In this document: in pieces, positions 1-8,024 of the stretch
Layout: each line of letters begins with the position of its first letter
Position numbering within the stretch: position 1 is the stretch's first letter
From: Kitasatospora acidiphila
GTDB taxonomy: Bacteria; Actinomycetota; Actinomycetes; Streptomycetales; Streptomycetaceae
NCBI RefSeq assembly: GCF_006636205.1
Contig: NZ_VIGB01000003.1
Location: forward strand, 1,736,001 to 1,800,000
Length of the DNA: 64,000 nucleotides
Direction of reading: 5' to 3'
Program-made: the position numbers and the translations under genes
Notes under the pieces: model-generated
The model's input: the letters and a program-made list of their open reading frames with translations, nothing else
What the model was told of the DNA's origin: nothing
Databases searched by the model: none

Positions 1-524
1 ACGAGGTGCACTCGCCCCGGCTGGTCGCCTTCCTGGGCGGCACCCTGGGCAACCTCGCGCCGGACGAGCGCGCCGCATTCCTGAGGGCGCTGCGGGACGA
101 ACTCGCCCCGGGTGACGCGCTGCTGCTCGGCACCGACCTGGTCAAGGACCCGCGGGTGCTGGTCGCCGCCTACGACGACGCGGCCGGTGTCACCGCGGAG
201 TTCGACAAGAACGTGCTCAATGTGCTCAACCGGGAGCTGGACGCGGACTTCGATCCGGCCGGATTCCAGCACCGGGCGTACTGGGACGCCGAGCACGAGT
301 GGATCGAGATGCGGCTGCGGTCCGTCAAGGCGCAGCGGGTCGCGATCCCCGGGGTGTCGCTGACCGTGGAGTTCGCGGCCGGCGAGGAGATGCGCACCGA
401 GATCTCCGCGAAGTTCCGCCAGGCCGGGGTGGCAGCCGAGTTGGCGGCGGCCGGGTTCCGGCTGAGGCACTGGTGGACCGACCCCGAGGGGCGGTTCGGG
501 CTTTCGCTGGCCGAACCGGTCTGA
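1..524 (+). CDS. egtD: L-histidine N-alpha-methyltransferase EgtD (3' part, cut by window edge)
   Basis: SAM-dependent enzyme that trimethylates histidine to hercynine, the first step of ergothioneine synthesis in the cytoplasm. The frame is open from the window edge, so the N-terminal part lies outside. Family features seen include the FLGGTLGN segment near the start, the [11 protein letters not shown] strand, the YDD..GVTAEFNKN-like stretch (here [11 protein letters not shown]) and the C-terminal [11 protein letters not shown] motif with the W.D..G.F.L ending. In actinomycetes egtD usually ends an egtABCD operon, whose other genes would lie to the left. The gene is followed by about 120 bases with no other gene. 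Confidence 0.93.
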   Translation, partial: EVHSPRLVAFLGGTLGNLAPDERAAFLRALRDELAPGDALLLGTDLVKDPRVLVAAYDDAAGVTAEFDKNVLNVLNRELDADFDPAGFQHRAYWDAEHEWIEMRLRSVKAQRVAIPGVSLTVEFAAGEEMRTEISAKFRQAGVAAELAAAGFRLRHWWTDPEGRFGLSLAEPV

Positions 525-644
525 CCTGCGCCAACGGGTGGTCGGGCAACGGGAGTTCGCATGCTGTTTGCTGCACATCCCTTGTAGGGACACCGTCAAG
601 TGCGAATGATGGCAAGCATCATCCGCTTCCCCGAGGAGTCCCTC

Positions 645-2279
645 GTGCGTCTGCCACGTCCGGCCACCCGCCTGGCGGCCACCCTTGGCCTGCTCGCCGG
701 CCTGGTCGCCAGCGTCACCGGTTTCACCAGCGCCGCCACCGCCGCCTCGCCCGCCGCCGTGGCGGCGACGACCGCAACCGGCGTGCCACGCCCCGACCAT
801 GTGGTCATCGTGCTGTTCGAGAACACGTCGGAGAGTTCCATCGTCGGGAACTCCAGCGCCCCGTACTTCAACCAACTGGCCAGCACCGGTGCGAACTTCA
901 CCAACTCGTTCGCGATCGAGCACCCCAGCCAGCCGAACTACCTGGACCTCTTCTCGGGCTCCAACCAGGGCATCACCGACGACTCCTGCCCGCACACCTT
1001 CAGCACCGACAACGAGGCGGCCCAGCTGATCGCCAAGGGGCTGACCTTCACCGGCTACGCGGAGGACCTGCCGTCGCCGGCCACCACCTGCACCTCGGGC
1101 AACTACGCCCGCAAGCACGTGCCGTGGATCAACTTCACCAATGTGCCGGCGGCCGACACCAAGCCGTTCACCGCCTTCCCCACCGACTTCACCCAACTGC
1201 CCACGGTCTCCTGGGTGATCCCCAACCTCTGCAACGACATCCACAACTGCTCGATCTCCACCGGTGACACCTGGCTGAAGAACAACCTGGACGCCTACGT
1301 CCAGTGGGCGAAGACCCACAACAGCCTGCTGATCACCACCTTCGACGAGGACGACAGCACCACGTCGGCCAACCAGATCGCCACCTTCTTCAACGGGCAG
1401 CAGGTCAAGCCCGGCAACTACGGCGAGCAGATCGACCACTTCAGCGTGCTGCGCAGCGTCGAGGACATGTACGGCCTGCCGTACGCCGGTGCCGCCGCCC
1501 AGGCCACCCCGATCACCGATGTCTGGAACACCGGCGGCACCACCGGCAGCGTGTCGGTGACCAACCCCGGTGCGCAGAACGGCACGGTGGGCACCGCCGC
1601 CTCGCTGCAGCTCGCCGCCAACGACACCGCCGGCGGCACCCTCAGCTGGTCGGCCAGCGGCCTGCCGGCCGGGCTCTCGGTCAACTCCTCGACCGGTCTG
1701 ATCAGCGGCACCCCGACCACGGCCGGCACCTACAACGTCTCGGTCACCGCCACCGACTCCACCGGTCCGAGCGGCAGCGCCTCGTTCACCTGGACCGTCG
1801 GCAGCGGCTCCACCGGCGGCTGCGCCAAGCCCGGCCAGCTGCTCGGCAACCCCGGCTTCGAGACCGGCAGCGCGTCGCCGTGGACCGCCTCCTCCGGCGT
1901 GATCAACAGCGACCTGAGCTCCGAGCCGTCCCGCTCCGGCAACTACGACGCCTGGCTTGACGGTTACGGCAGCACCCACACCGACAAGCTGGCGCAGACC
2001 GTCACCGTCCCGGCCGGCTGCAAGGCGAGCCTGAGCTTCTGGCTGCACGTCGACACCGCCAACACCTCCAGTGCGGCGCAGGACACCCTGACCGTCAAGG
2101 CGGGCTCCACCACCCTCGCCACCTACTCCAACCTGAACGCCGCCAACGGCTACGTCCAGAAGACCCTCGACGTCTCCGCCCTCGCCGGCCAGAGCATCAC
2201 CGTGACGTTCACCGGCACCGAGACCGGCAACGGCCAGACCAGCTTCGTGATCGACGACACCGCGCTCAACGCGTCCTGA
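645..2279 (+). CDS. Secreted phosphoesterase (acid phosphatase/phospholipase C-like) with Ig-like and carbohydrate-binding-like C-terminal domains
   Basis: GTG at 645 is chosen because GAGGAG lies 7 bases upstream (633-638) and the product then begins with a proper signal peptide (MRLPRPATRLAATLGLLAGL..., ending near AAS). GTG 600 is an in-frame alternative. Mature residues about 40-290 carry a phosphoesterase (PF04185-like) core: HVVIVLFENTS, PYFNQLASTG, HPSQPNYLDLFSG and FDEDDS. This is followed by a putative Ig domain of about 80 residues (LPAGLSVNSSTGLISGTP, typical of He_PIG) and a C-terminal beta-rich module with GFETGSASPW, as in carbohydrate-binding modules. Likely exported to hydrolyse phosphate esters outside the cell. 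Substrate unknown. Confidence 0.9.
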   Translation: MRLPRPATRLAATLGLLAGLVASVTGFTSAATAASPAAVAATTATGVPRPDHVVIVLFENTSESSIVGNSSAPYFNQLASTGANFTNSFAIEHPSQPNYLDLFSGSNQGITDDSCPHTFSTDNEAAQLIAKGLTFTGYAEDLPSPATTCTSGNYARKHVPWINFTNVPAADTKPFTAFPTDFTQLPTVSWVIPNLCNDIHNCSISTGDTWLKNNLDAYVQWAKTHNSLLITTFDEDDSTTSANQIATFFNGQQVKPGNYGEQIDHFSVLRSVEDMYGLPYAGAAAQATPITDVWNTGGTTGSVSVTNPGAQNGTVGTAASLQLAANDTAGGTLSWSASGLPAGLSVNSSTGLISGTPTTAGTYNVSVTATDSTGPSGSASFTWTVGSGSTGGCAKPGQLLGNPGFETGSASPWTASSGVINSDLSSEPSRSGNYDAWLDGYGSTHTDKLAQTVTVPAGCKASLSFWLHVDTANTSSAAQDTLTVKAGSTTLATYSNLNAANGYVQKTLDVSALAGQSITVTFTGTETGNGQTSFVIDDTALNAS

Positions 2280-2320
2280 TCCCGGGAGGGCTGCTGCTGC
2301 TCGCAGCAGCCCCCTGCCGA

Positions 2321-2347
2321 CCCGGCTCACCCACTCGGTGAGCCGGG
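2321..2347. terminator. Hairpin after the phosphoesterase gene
   Basis: Perfect 10-bp inverted repeat (CCCGGCTCAC at 2321-2330, GTGAGCCGGG at 2338-2347) with a 7-base loop, 42 bases after the stop codon. It argues that the GTG at 2338 is part of the stem and not the start of the next gene. Confidence 0.75.
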
Positions 2348-2451
2348 TCGATCGCGCTCTGTCCGCCATCTGGCCTACCCGGGTGAACCGGGGTAGTAGT
2401 ACAGGGCGCGGTACGGCGCTGCTGGGGGCGGCAGGGAGGGGGTGGGCCGCG

Positions 2452-3957
2452 GTGTCCTCGCGGTTGCGGGCGTTCGCCCGGCTGGTCACGGCGGTCACGG
2501 TCGTCATGGTCTATGTCGCGCTGCAGTTGGCGGTCAGCGCGGGCATGGACCTTCGGGCCGCCGTCCGCTTCCACCAAGCTCCGGCGCGGGCCGCCGCGTT
2601 CACCGCCGCCCTGAACCGGTACAGCGGCGGGGACGCGTCCGCCCGCGCCGAACTCGCCCAGGACGACGCGTGGTTCGCGAAACATGCCCCTTCGGGGGGC
2701 AGCCGGTCCACGGTCTCCGCCGCAGCTGCGGACGCCGACCAGGGCCGCGTCGGCTCGGCCCGCCAGCGGGTCGCGGGGCTTGCGGAGCAGGTCGCGCGGG
2801 ATCAGGCCGGCCTCGACCGGCGGCTCGACTCCTCGGGCGCGACCGCCCTCTCCTGGGCGGCACCTGCCGCGGCGCTGCTCGTCCCGGCCCTGTGGCTGCG
2901 ACGTCGCCGCCGGTCGGGCGCGGCGGAAGTCGTCGCCCTGGTCAGCCGGTTCGCCCCGCGGCAACCGAGGTGGCGGCGGCCGCTGTTCCTGGCGGCCAGC
3001 GGTGTCGGGTCCACGTTCTTCACAGCGGGATTCTTCGCCGTGACCACGGCGCAGCGGCAGGGCTACAAGATGCCGCCGGAGGCCATGGTGCTGTTGCTGG
3101 TCGGCGGCTTGCTGGCCCTGGGGGCCGGAATTCTGATCCTGCGCTACACCCGCCCGCGTTCGGCGCGCGGCGCGGCCCAGGCCCTGCTGGCCGACGGCCG
3201 CCAACCGGTGCTGTTCCTGCGCAGCTTCGCCGACGACGGCACCGGGGCCCAGGTCGATGACATGGCGGCCGTCAACATCCACTCCCGGGAGGAGCAGCTC
3301 GCGGCGGTGCTGGGTGCCGTCGGCCCGGTGATCGCGGTAGGCGATCCAGAGGAGCCGCTGCCGCTGCTGGGAGCGGCGCGGTTCTACCTGCCGCGCGACG
3401 ACTGGCAGCCGACGGTGCTGCGGCTGATGGAGCTGTCCCAGCTCATCGTGTTGCGCCTGGGCTTCGGCGAGGGCCTGTGGTGGGAGGTCGAGCGGGCCCG
3501 CGCCACGCAGCCCGCGCGAAAGCTGATCCTGCTGGTGCCGGGCGGCGTACCGGGCCTGGCGGAGCGGCTGGACGAGCAACTGGCGACGCTGTCCCGGCTG
3601 GCCTGGGTCACCCTGAGGGACGGCTGGATCTCCGCCGTCATCACCTTCGACCCCGAGTGGACACCCGTGGTGCACCCGGTGGAGGCGGTGGCCGGGACGG
3701 CGCGCGGTGTGCTCGCCCGTGCGTGGTCCCGCGTCAAGCGGGCCTCCTTGGCAATGACCCCGTACACACCCATCTACTTCGTCGGCCGCACCCTCCAGGC
3801 CGCGCTGGCATCCGTGGGGGTCCGCAAACGGAGGATGGCCTGGCGGGCCGCCTTCGCCACGCAGACGTCATTGTGGACGGGCTTCGCGCTGGTCACGGCC
3901 CTGGCCCTGCTGCTGTGGTTGGCGTACCGGACACTGCAGTTGCTCGGCCTCGCCTAG
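2452..3957 (+). CDS. Uncharacterised membrane protein with a C-terminal FLRSF-type domain
   Basis: I do not recognise a named function. Start GTG 2452 is preferred: GGGAGGGGG lies upstream and the in-frame GTG at 2338 is inside the preceding terminator stem (GTG 2383 is also possible). The protein has an N-terminal TM helix, an extracytoplasmic helical segment of about 110 residues, two TM helices (LSWAAPAAALLVPALWL; GVGSTFFTAGFFAVTT with a third after it) and then a cytosolic domain. That domain has PVLFLRSFADDG, GPVIAVGDPEEPLPLLGAARFYL, DDWQ..VLRLM and GLWWEVERA. It ends with another TM helix. I have seen this soluble block in many bacterial membrane proteins of unknown role. A nucleotide- or TIR-like fold is possible but only a guess. 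Confidence 0.8.
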   Translation: MSSRLRAFARLVTAVTVVMVYVALQLAVSAGMDLRAAVRFHQAPARAAAFTAALNRYSGGDASARAELAQDDAWFAKHAPSGGSRSTVSAAAADADQGRVGSARQRVAGLAEQVARDQAGLDRRLDSSGATALSWAAPAAALLVPALWLRRRRRSGAAEVVALVSRFAPRQPRWRRPLFLAASGVGSTFFTAGFFAVTTAQRQGYKMPPEAMVLLLVGGLLALGAGILILRYTRPRSARGAAQALLADGRQPVLFLRSFADDGTGAQVDDMAAVNIHSREEQLAAVLGAVGPVIAVGDPEEPLPLLGAARFYLPRDDWQPTVLRLMELSQLIVLRLGFGEGLWWEVERARATQPARKLILLVPGGVPGLAERLDEQLATLSRLAWVTLRDGWISAVITFDPEWTPVVHPVEAVAGTARGVLARAWSRVKRASLAMTPYTPIYFVGRTLQAALASVGVRKRRMAWRAAFATQTSLWTGFALVTALALLLWLAYRTLQLLGLA

Positions 3958-4066
3958 CGCCCGCAAATCGAGTCCGCCACAACCGGGGACACGACGGCGC
4001 GACGCACAGTAGCATCCCCTCAACCTCACGTGTACGTCCGGCCGTTGTACGATTCCGGGGGGAAGC

Positions 4067-4771
4067 ATGGACGGTCCACAGCAGGGCGTGCCCACGGGCG
4101 TGAGCCTGGTCGGCGCAGAGCAGTACCGCAAGGTGACCGGTCTGGCTGCCGCAGCCTCGACGCTGATCTTGTTGACGCTGGTGGGCTCGGTACTGAACAC
4201 AGTGTCCGACTGGCGCAACTACTTCGTCGTGCATGACTACCTGGCCGGTTCCGCGACGGCTGCGGACCTCGACGCGGCCGACACCTTCTCGAGGGCCGTG
4301 GCGATACCGGCGTTTGTGGTGTACCTCGCGGCCGGCGTGGTGTTCCTGGTCTGGCTGTGGCGGGCGCGGATCAACTCCGAGCTGTCGGGCGGTCCCGCCG
4401 CGCACCGCCGGGCCCGGGGCTGGGTGCTCGGCGGATGGATGACCCCGGTGGCCAACCTGTGGATCCCGTACCAGGTGGTGTCGGACATCTGGCGGGCCAG
4501 CGACCCCCGGCGACCGGTCCCACGCGGCCTGATCGCCACCTGGTGGGTGTTGTTCGTCGTCGACGACCTGATCGGCCGGTCGCTCACGGGGATCTACCTG
4601 AACAAGAAGGTCACCGAGTCGGGGCTGCGCGGCACCGCGGAGCTGTCCTCCGTGAGCGCGTTGCTCGAAGTGGTCTCGGGCATCCTGGTCATCCTCATCA
4701 TCAACCGGATCACCGGCTTCCAGACCGGGACACTGCCCGGAACGCTGTCACCCGCCGGAAGACACCGATAG
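4067..4771 (+). CDS. DUF4328 domain membrane protein
   Basis: ATG 4067 follows GGGGGGAAGC closely. The 234-residue product has a TM helix near residues 25-45 (AAASTLILLTLVGSVL), another near 80-105 (IPAFVVYLAAGVVFLVWLW), and the DUF4328 signature RAR....L......R...GWVLGGWMTPVANLWIPYQVVSDIWRAS. After this come a further helix (WWVLFVVDDLIG) and a last one (LLEVVSGILVILIIN). DUF4328 proteins are multi-pass membrane proteins of unknown function common in Streptomyces. Stands alone between two opposed or unrelated genes. Confidence 0.88.
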   Translation: MDGPQQGVPTGVSLVGAEQYRKVTGLAAAASTLILLTLVGSVLNTVSDWRNYFVVHDYLAGSATAADLDAADTFSRAVAIPAFVVYLAAGVVFLVWLWRARINSELSGGPAAHRRARGWVLGGWMTPVANLWIPYQVVSDIWRASDPRRPVPRGLIATWWVLFVVDDLIGRSLTGIYLNKKVTESGLRGTAELSSVSALLEVVSGILVILIINRITGFQTGTLPGTLSPAGRHR

Positions 4772-4814
4772 GCCTGACGACCGAGCGCGCCGGAGCACCC
4801 GGCACGCGGCGTGA

Positions 4815-5297
4815 TCAGCCGCGCGCCGCGTGCTCCGGCCAGACCACCCGGACCTGTACCCCCGCGTCCCAGGCATCCTGAACGGCGTCGGCCGTCCCGC
4901 CGCCGTTGCCCGACGGCGCGCTGCCGTCCCAGACGGCGACCAGCAGGTCCGCACGCCGGATCAGCTCCTTGTTGGCGGCCTCGTACGCCTCCCGGCCGGC
5001 CGTCTCGAACGGCAGCACGACGACCTCCTCGGCCGCTGCCAGGAGCCGGTCGAAGTCCTGGGCGTGCGCCGACCGCACCTGAGCCGCACGGTAGTCCCGC
5101 GACGGCAGCACGACCAGCAGCGACCCGTGCGCCTCCAGCACCGCATCGGCGAACAGGCTGTCAGCTCCCGGGGCGAGGCAGGAGATCCCGACGAGCGGCC
5201 CCCGCTGTTCGGCCAGCACCTCGCGCAGCGCGGCCCGCACCAGGGAGGCCGTCCGCTCGGCCAGGTCCATGTGCCCGGTCACCGCCACGGTCGGCAT
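4815..5297 (-). CDS. SLOG/LOG-like nucleotide-binding protein
   Basis: ATG 5297 is chosen because GGAGGG lies just upstream and homologous sequence begins at MPTVAVTGHMDL. The 160-residue product shows a Rossmann-like pattern: TVAVTGHMDL at the start, a central ISCLAPGADSLFADAVLE (the SLAPGAD motif seen in SLOG/TIR-adjacent small proteins), LLVVLPSRDY, and LIRRADLLVAVWDGSAPSGNGGGTADAVQDA at the end, where a glycine-rich loop would hold a nucleotide or phospho-sugar. Members of this family are often found with membrane effectors, and a RipA/2TM-type protein is encoded about 500 bases away. The biochemical role is unknown. Confidence 0.85.
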   Translation of the reverse strand: MPTVAVTGHMDLAERTASLVRAALREVLAEQRGPLVGISCLAPGADSLFADAVLEAHGSLLVVLPSRDYRAAQVRSAHAQDFDRLLAAAEEVVVLPFETAGREAYEAANKELIRRADLLVAVWDGSAPSGNGGGTADAVQDAWDAGVQVRVVWPEHAARG

Positions 5298-5372
5298 CGT
5301 GCCCTCCCTCGCGGTCGGTGTCCGTGTGCAGGATGTGCAGACGGCAAGCCTACCGGCGATCAAGCGTTCGGG

Positions 5373-5690
5373 TCAGCCCCCGACAACCCCGGTGATCTGG
5401 AGCACCAGGAGGCCCAACACCACCACCGGCAACGCGAAGACGGCACAGAAGAGGGGCACTTGGCGGCGGGTCGGCCGGGCGTGCGTCGGCAGCCGCAGCG
5501 TCACGCCGGGCCGGCGAACCCCGAGCCGCTCGTACACCGGGCGCAGCCCGTAGACGAACCTGGACCAACCCGAAGAACTCGAACAGGAGCCGGGCGGGAG
5601 AAGCACGTACCCGAGCACCAGCAGCACGGCGCCTCGCACACGTGACTGGTGGCGCGGCCCGGGATCGCGGTGCTCGACGGCTTCCGGCAT
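5373..5690 (-). CDS. Small membrane protein, possibly with two compensating frame errors
   Basis: ATG 5690 has GGGAG with 6-base spacing. The 105-residue product has TM helices at AVLLVLGYVLL and at LFCAVFALPVVVLGLLVLQITGV. Between them the present frame reads PPGSCSSSSGWS, which looks unnatural. The neighbouring frame over the same bases (about 5555-5600) reads ARLLFEFFGLVQ, a plausible amphipathic helix, and then returns to FVYGLRPVYERLGV. One missing and one extra base would explain this. No function can be assigned. Confidence 0.55.
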   Translation of the reverse strand: MPEAVEHRDPGPRHQSRVRGAVLLVLGYVLLPPGSCSSSSGWSRFVYGLRPVYERLGVRRPGVTLRLPTHARPTRRQVPLFCAVFALPVVVLGLLVLQITGVVGG

Positions 5691-5795
5691 CGACATCTCC
5701 CACGTCGGCAGCAATAGCTGATGGTTCATCAGCGCGCCCGCCGTCAGGGAAGAACAGCAACCCGTTCGGGGAAAACACTGCACATCAGCCGCCCG

Positions 5796-6323
5796 ATGAC
5801 TCATCATGTGCGCATGACGGCCATCCGTGACTCGCTCTGGAACGAAACCGTTGGCCCTGCCAACTATTCTTCTGCGACGGACAGTTACCAGCGAGCGGTA
5901 CTCGACCAGTACAAGATCTGCGTGGAGATGGCCGATCGGGTCAGCGCCCGGCGGAACCTCACCAACACCTTCTTCCTCTCCCTCAACAGCACCGTGGTCG
6001 CGGTGATCGCCGGCATCGCGGGCGACAAGCTCGCCTCCACCTCGGTCTGGCTGCTCCTGGCCGGGCTGGCGATCCTGCTCACCCAGTGCCTGGCCTGGTC
6101 CGCCACCGTGCGGTCCTACCGCCAGCTCAACGCCGCCAAGTACGAGGTGATCGGCGCCCTTGAGGAGCGGCTTCCCGCCTACGCGTACTCCCGGGCCGAG
6201 TGGGTCGCGCTCGGGGAGGGCCACGACTGGCGCAAGTACCTGCCCCTGACCAAGGTCGAGCAGTGGATCCCGCTCACCTTCGCGGTGGCCTATCTGGTCG
6301 GCTTCCTCGCCGTGGCGGCCTGA
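5796..6323 (+). CDS. RipA-family octameric membrane protein
   Basis: Recognised from the family pattern SYQRAVLDQYKICVEMADRVSARRNLTNTFFLSLN, two TM helices (TVVAVIAGIAGDKLA and VWLLLAGLAILLTQCLAW), then SYRQLNAAKYEVIGALEERLPAYAYSRAEWVALGEG and the closing motif YLPLTKVEQWIPLTFAVAYLVGF. The family, named after Francisella RipA, forms membrane oligomers of unclear function and is related to small effectors associated with SLOG proteins. The start is uncertain: ATG 5796 and ATG 5814 are both possible and neither has a clear ribosome site. The stop codon lies inside the first unit of a 55-bp tandem duplication. Confidence 0.85.
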   Translation: MTHHVRMTAIRDSLWNETVGPANYSSATDSYQRAVLDQYKICVEMADRVSARRNLTNTFFLSLNSTVVAVIAGIAGDKLASTSVWLLLAGLAILLTQCLAWSATVRSYRQLNAAKYEVIGALEERLPAYAYSRAEWVALGEGHDWRKYLPLTKVEQWIPLTFAVAYLVGFLAVAA

Positions 6324-6429
6324 GCCACCCTGGTGCCGCTGCGGCCCCATCGGCGTCTTCACCCCTGGGTATTCCTGAGCCACCCCGGTGCCGCTGCCAC
6401 CCCGTTGACGTCTTCACCCCTGGGTATTG
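6320..6429. repeat. 55-bp tandem duplication at the end of the RipA-family gene
   Basis: Two imperfect copies (6320-6374 and 6375-6429) both begin CTGAGCCACC and end CACCCCTGGGTATT. The first copy contains the stop codon of the upstream gene. A third copy begins (CTGA) and runs straight into the TetR operator. Confidence 0.85.
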
Positions 6430-6430
6430 C

Positions 6431-6453
6431 TGAAGCACTGAATCACTGCTTCA
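6431..6453. promoter_or_regulatory. Probable TetR operator
   Basis: A 23-bp near-perfect palindrome: arms TGAAGCA (6431-6437) and TGCTTCA (6447-6453), with an inner TGA/TCA pair around the central A-T and only one mismatched pair. It lies 9 bases before the GTG start of the TetR gene. It is a good candidate for autoregulation of the TetR-oxygenase operon. Confidence 0.7.
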
Positions 6454-6462
6454 CTTCTTGCC

Positions 6463-7116
6463 GTGGCCTACCGGAAGACCCCTGCCGTCCAAGCCCGGCT
6501 CGACGCCCAGCGCGGTGCCGTGCTCGCCGCCGCCACCGAGCTGCTGGCCGAACGCGGTTATGCCGCCTGCTCGGTGGCGGCCGTCGCGGAGCGCGCCGGG
6601 ATTGCGACCGGCAGCGTGTACCGGTCGTTCCCCAGCAAGGCCGAGCTGGTGGCCGAGCTGTTCCGCACCGTGGTCGGCCGGGAGGTGGAGGCCGTGCGGG
6701 CCGCCGCCGCCCGCGACTACCGGGGCGATCAGCATGCCCAAGTCGCCACGGTGATCGGGGTCTTCGCGGGACGCGCGCTCGGCGCACCGCGGCTGGCCTA
6801 CGCCCTGCTCGCCGAGCCGGTCGACCCCGAGGTGGAGGCGGAGCGCCTGGTGTTCCGCAGCGCGTTCCGGGATGTGATCGCGGCGGCGATCACCTCGGGC
6901 GTCGAAGCCGGCCGACTGCCGTGCCAGGACCCGGAGTTGACCGCCGCACTGCTGGTCGGCGGGATCGGCGAGGCGCTGGTCGGCCCGCTCGCCGACGGCC
7001 GGGCGCCCGACGACCTGATCCCCGCCCTGATCACCTTCTCACTGCGCGCCCTCGGCTCCGCGACCGCCGAGGACACCTCCCCCACCCGCCTCGCACCGAC
7101 CGGAGCGACCCCGTGA
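6463..7116 (+). CDS. TetR/AcrR family transcriptional regulator
   Basis: The 217-residue repressor has an N-terminal helix-turn-helix: RGAVLAAATELLAERGYAACSVAAVAERAGIATGSVYRSFPSKAELVAELF (about residues 17-67). The variable C-terminal ligand domain starts near residue 70. GTG 6463 is the only sensible start, placed immediately after the 6431-6453 palindrome, so transcription probably begins inside or next to the operator. It overlaps the AurF-like oxygenase gene by four bases (GTGA), so the two are co-transcribed and translationally coupled. The regulator probably senses a substrate or product of that enzyme. Confidence 0.92.
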   Translation: MAYRKTPAVQARLDAQRGAVLAAATELLAERGYAACSVAAVAERAGIATGSVYRSFPSKAELVAELFRTVVGREVEAVRAAAARDYRGDQHAQVATVIGVFAGRALGAPRLAYALLAEPVDPEVEAERLVFRSAFRDVIAAAITSGVEAGRLPCQDPELTAALLVGGIGEALVGPLADGRAPDDLIPALITFSLRALGSATAEDTSPTRLAPTGATP

Positions 7117-8015
7117 CCACGGACTCCCAAGCCCTTTCGGACCGCGAACGCAACGCCGAGCGCCTGCTGCGCACCTCGGCCAAGCACTCCTACGACCCGA
7201 TGACGGAGATCGACTGGTCGGCGCCCATCGATCCGGACCAGTTCGCCCTGCCGCCGCACCGGGTCACGCTCTACGGCACCGAGCTGTGGCGGCAGTTGAC
7301 GCCACGCCAGCAGGCCGAGCTGAGCACCCGGCAGCTGGCCGGCACCATGACGGCCGGGATCTGGTTCGAGATCCTGCTGATGAACGGCCTGATCCGGCAC
7401 GTCTACGGCCAGGACCTCACCACCCGGCACGCGCAGTACGCGCTCACCGAGGTGGCCGACGAGTGCCGGCACTCCACCATGTTCGCCGAGTACATCAGGA
7501 AGACCGGGTACCCCACCGCCCGGCCGTCCCGCCGGGCCGACCTGCGCGGGCGGTTCTACCTGCAGCTCAACGACATCACGCTGACGCTGGCCGGCGCGAT
7601 ATTCGTCGAGGAGTTCACCGACGCCATGCAGCGGGAGATGATGCGGGACGAGAGCCTGCAGCCGCTGGCCCGCGCGACGGCCCGGATCCATGTGGTCGAG
7701 GAGGCCCGGCACATCGGCTTTGCCAAGCCCGAACTGGCCCGCCGCTGGGGGCGGATGACCCCGGCCCGGCGGGCGCTGTTCCGCCGGGTGCTGGCCTTCC
7801 TGGCGAGCGAGGCGGTGCGCGAGTGCGTGCACCCCCGCATCTACACGCTGACCGGCCTCGACGCGGTGGCCGCCAAGCGGGCCGCCCGCGACAACCCGCA
7901 CTGGCAGCAGGCCCGGGTGGACTGGGCGCGCAAGGCGGTCGACTACTTCACCGACTTGGGCATCATCGACGCGAGCACCGCCCCCGCCTGGCGGCGCGCC
8001 CATCTGCTGCGCTGA
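7113..8015 (+). CDS. AurF-like diiron N-oxygenase family protein
   Basis: A 300-residue helical protein with the iron-binding pattern of the AurF/diiron oxygenase family (PF11583): WFE near residue 86, EVADECRHSTMF (E113, E117, H120), FVEEF (E166/E167) and HVVEEARHIGFA (E196/E197, H200). The best-known member, AurF of Streptomyces thioluteus, oxidises an aryl amine to a nitro group. The substrate here is not predictable because no biosynthetic cluster surrounds it. GTG 7113 overlaps the TetR stop codon. The gene is followed closely by the opposed ion-channel pseudogene. Confidence 0.88.
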   Translation: MTTDSQALSDRERNAERLLRTSAKHSYDPMTEIDWSAPIDPDQFALPPHRVTLYGTELWRQLTPRQQAELSTRQLAGTMTAGIWFEILLMNGLIRHVYGQDLTTRHAQYALTEVADECRHSTMFAEYIRKTGYPTARPSRRADLRGRFYLQLNDITLTLAGAIFVEEFTDAMQREMMRDESLQPLARATARIHVVEEARHIGFAKPELARRWGRMTPARRALFRRVLAFLASEAVRECVHPRIYTLTGLDAVAAKRAARDNPHWQQARVDWARKAVDYFTDLGIIDASTAPAWRRAHLLR

Positions 8016-8024
8016 CCCGCATCG

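Noticed and set aside
2338-2451. GTG 2338 as start of the membrane protein
   Set aside because: It is the right arm of a perfect hairpin after the previous gene. A better ribosome site precedes GTG 2452.
2266-3675. 469-codon minus-strand frame opposite the FLRSF membrane protein
   Set aside because: Arg/Gln/Pro-rich sequence with no family pattern, and GC3 supports the plus strand.
5691-6383. Long minus-strand frame opposite the RipA-family gene
   Set aside because: The frame is open by chance because of GC bias. Only the last 105 codons look like protein.
6333-7112. N-terminal extension of the AurF-like protein through the TetR gene
   Set aside because: The extension is Arg/Pro-rich out-of-frame TetR sequence. 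GTG 7113 overlaps the TetR stop and gives the usual length.
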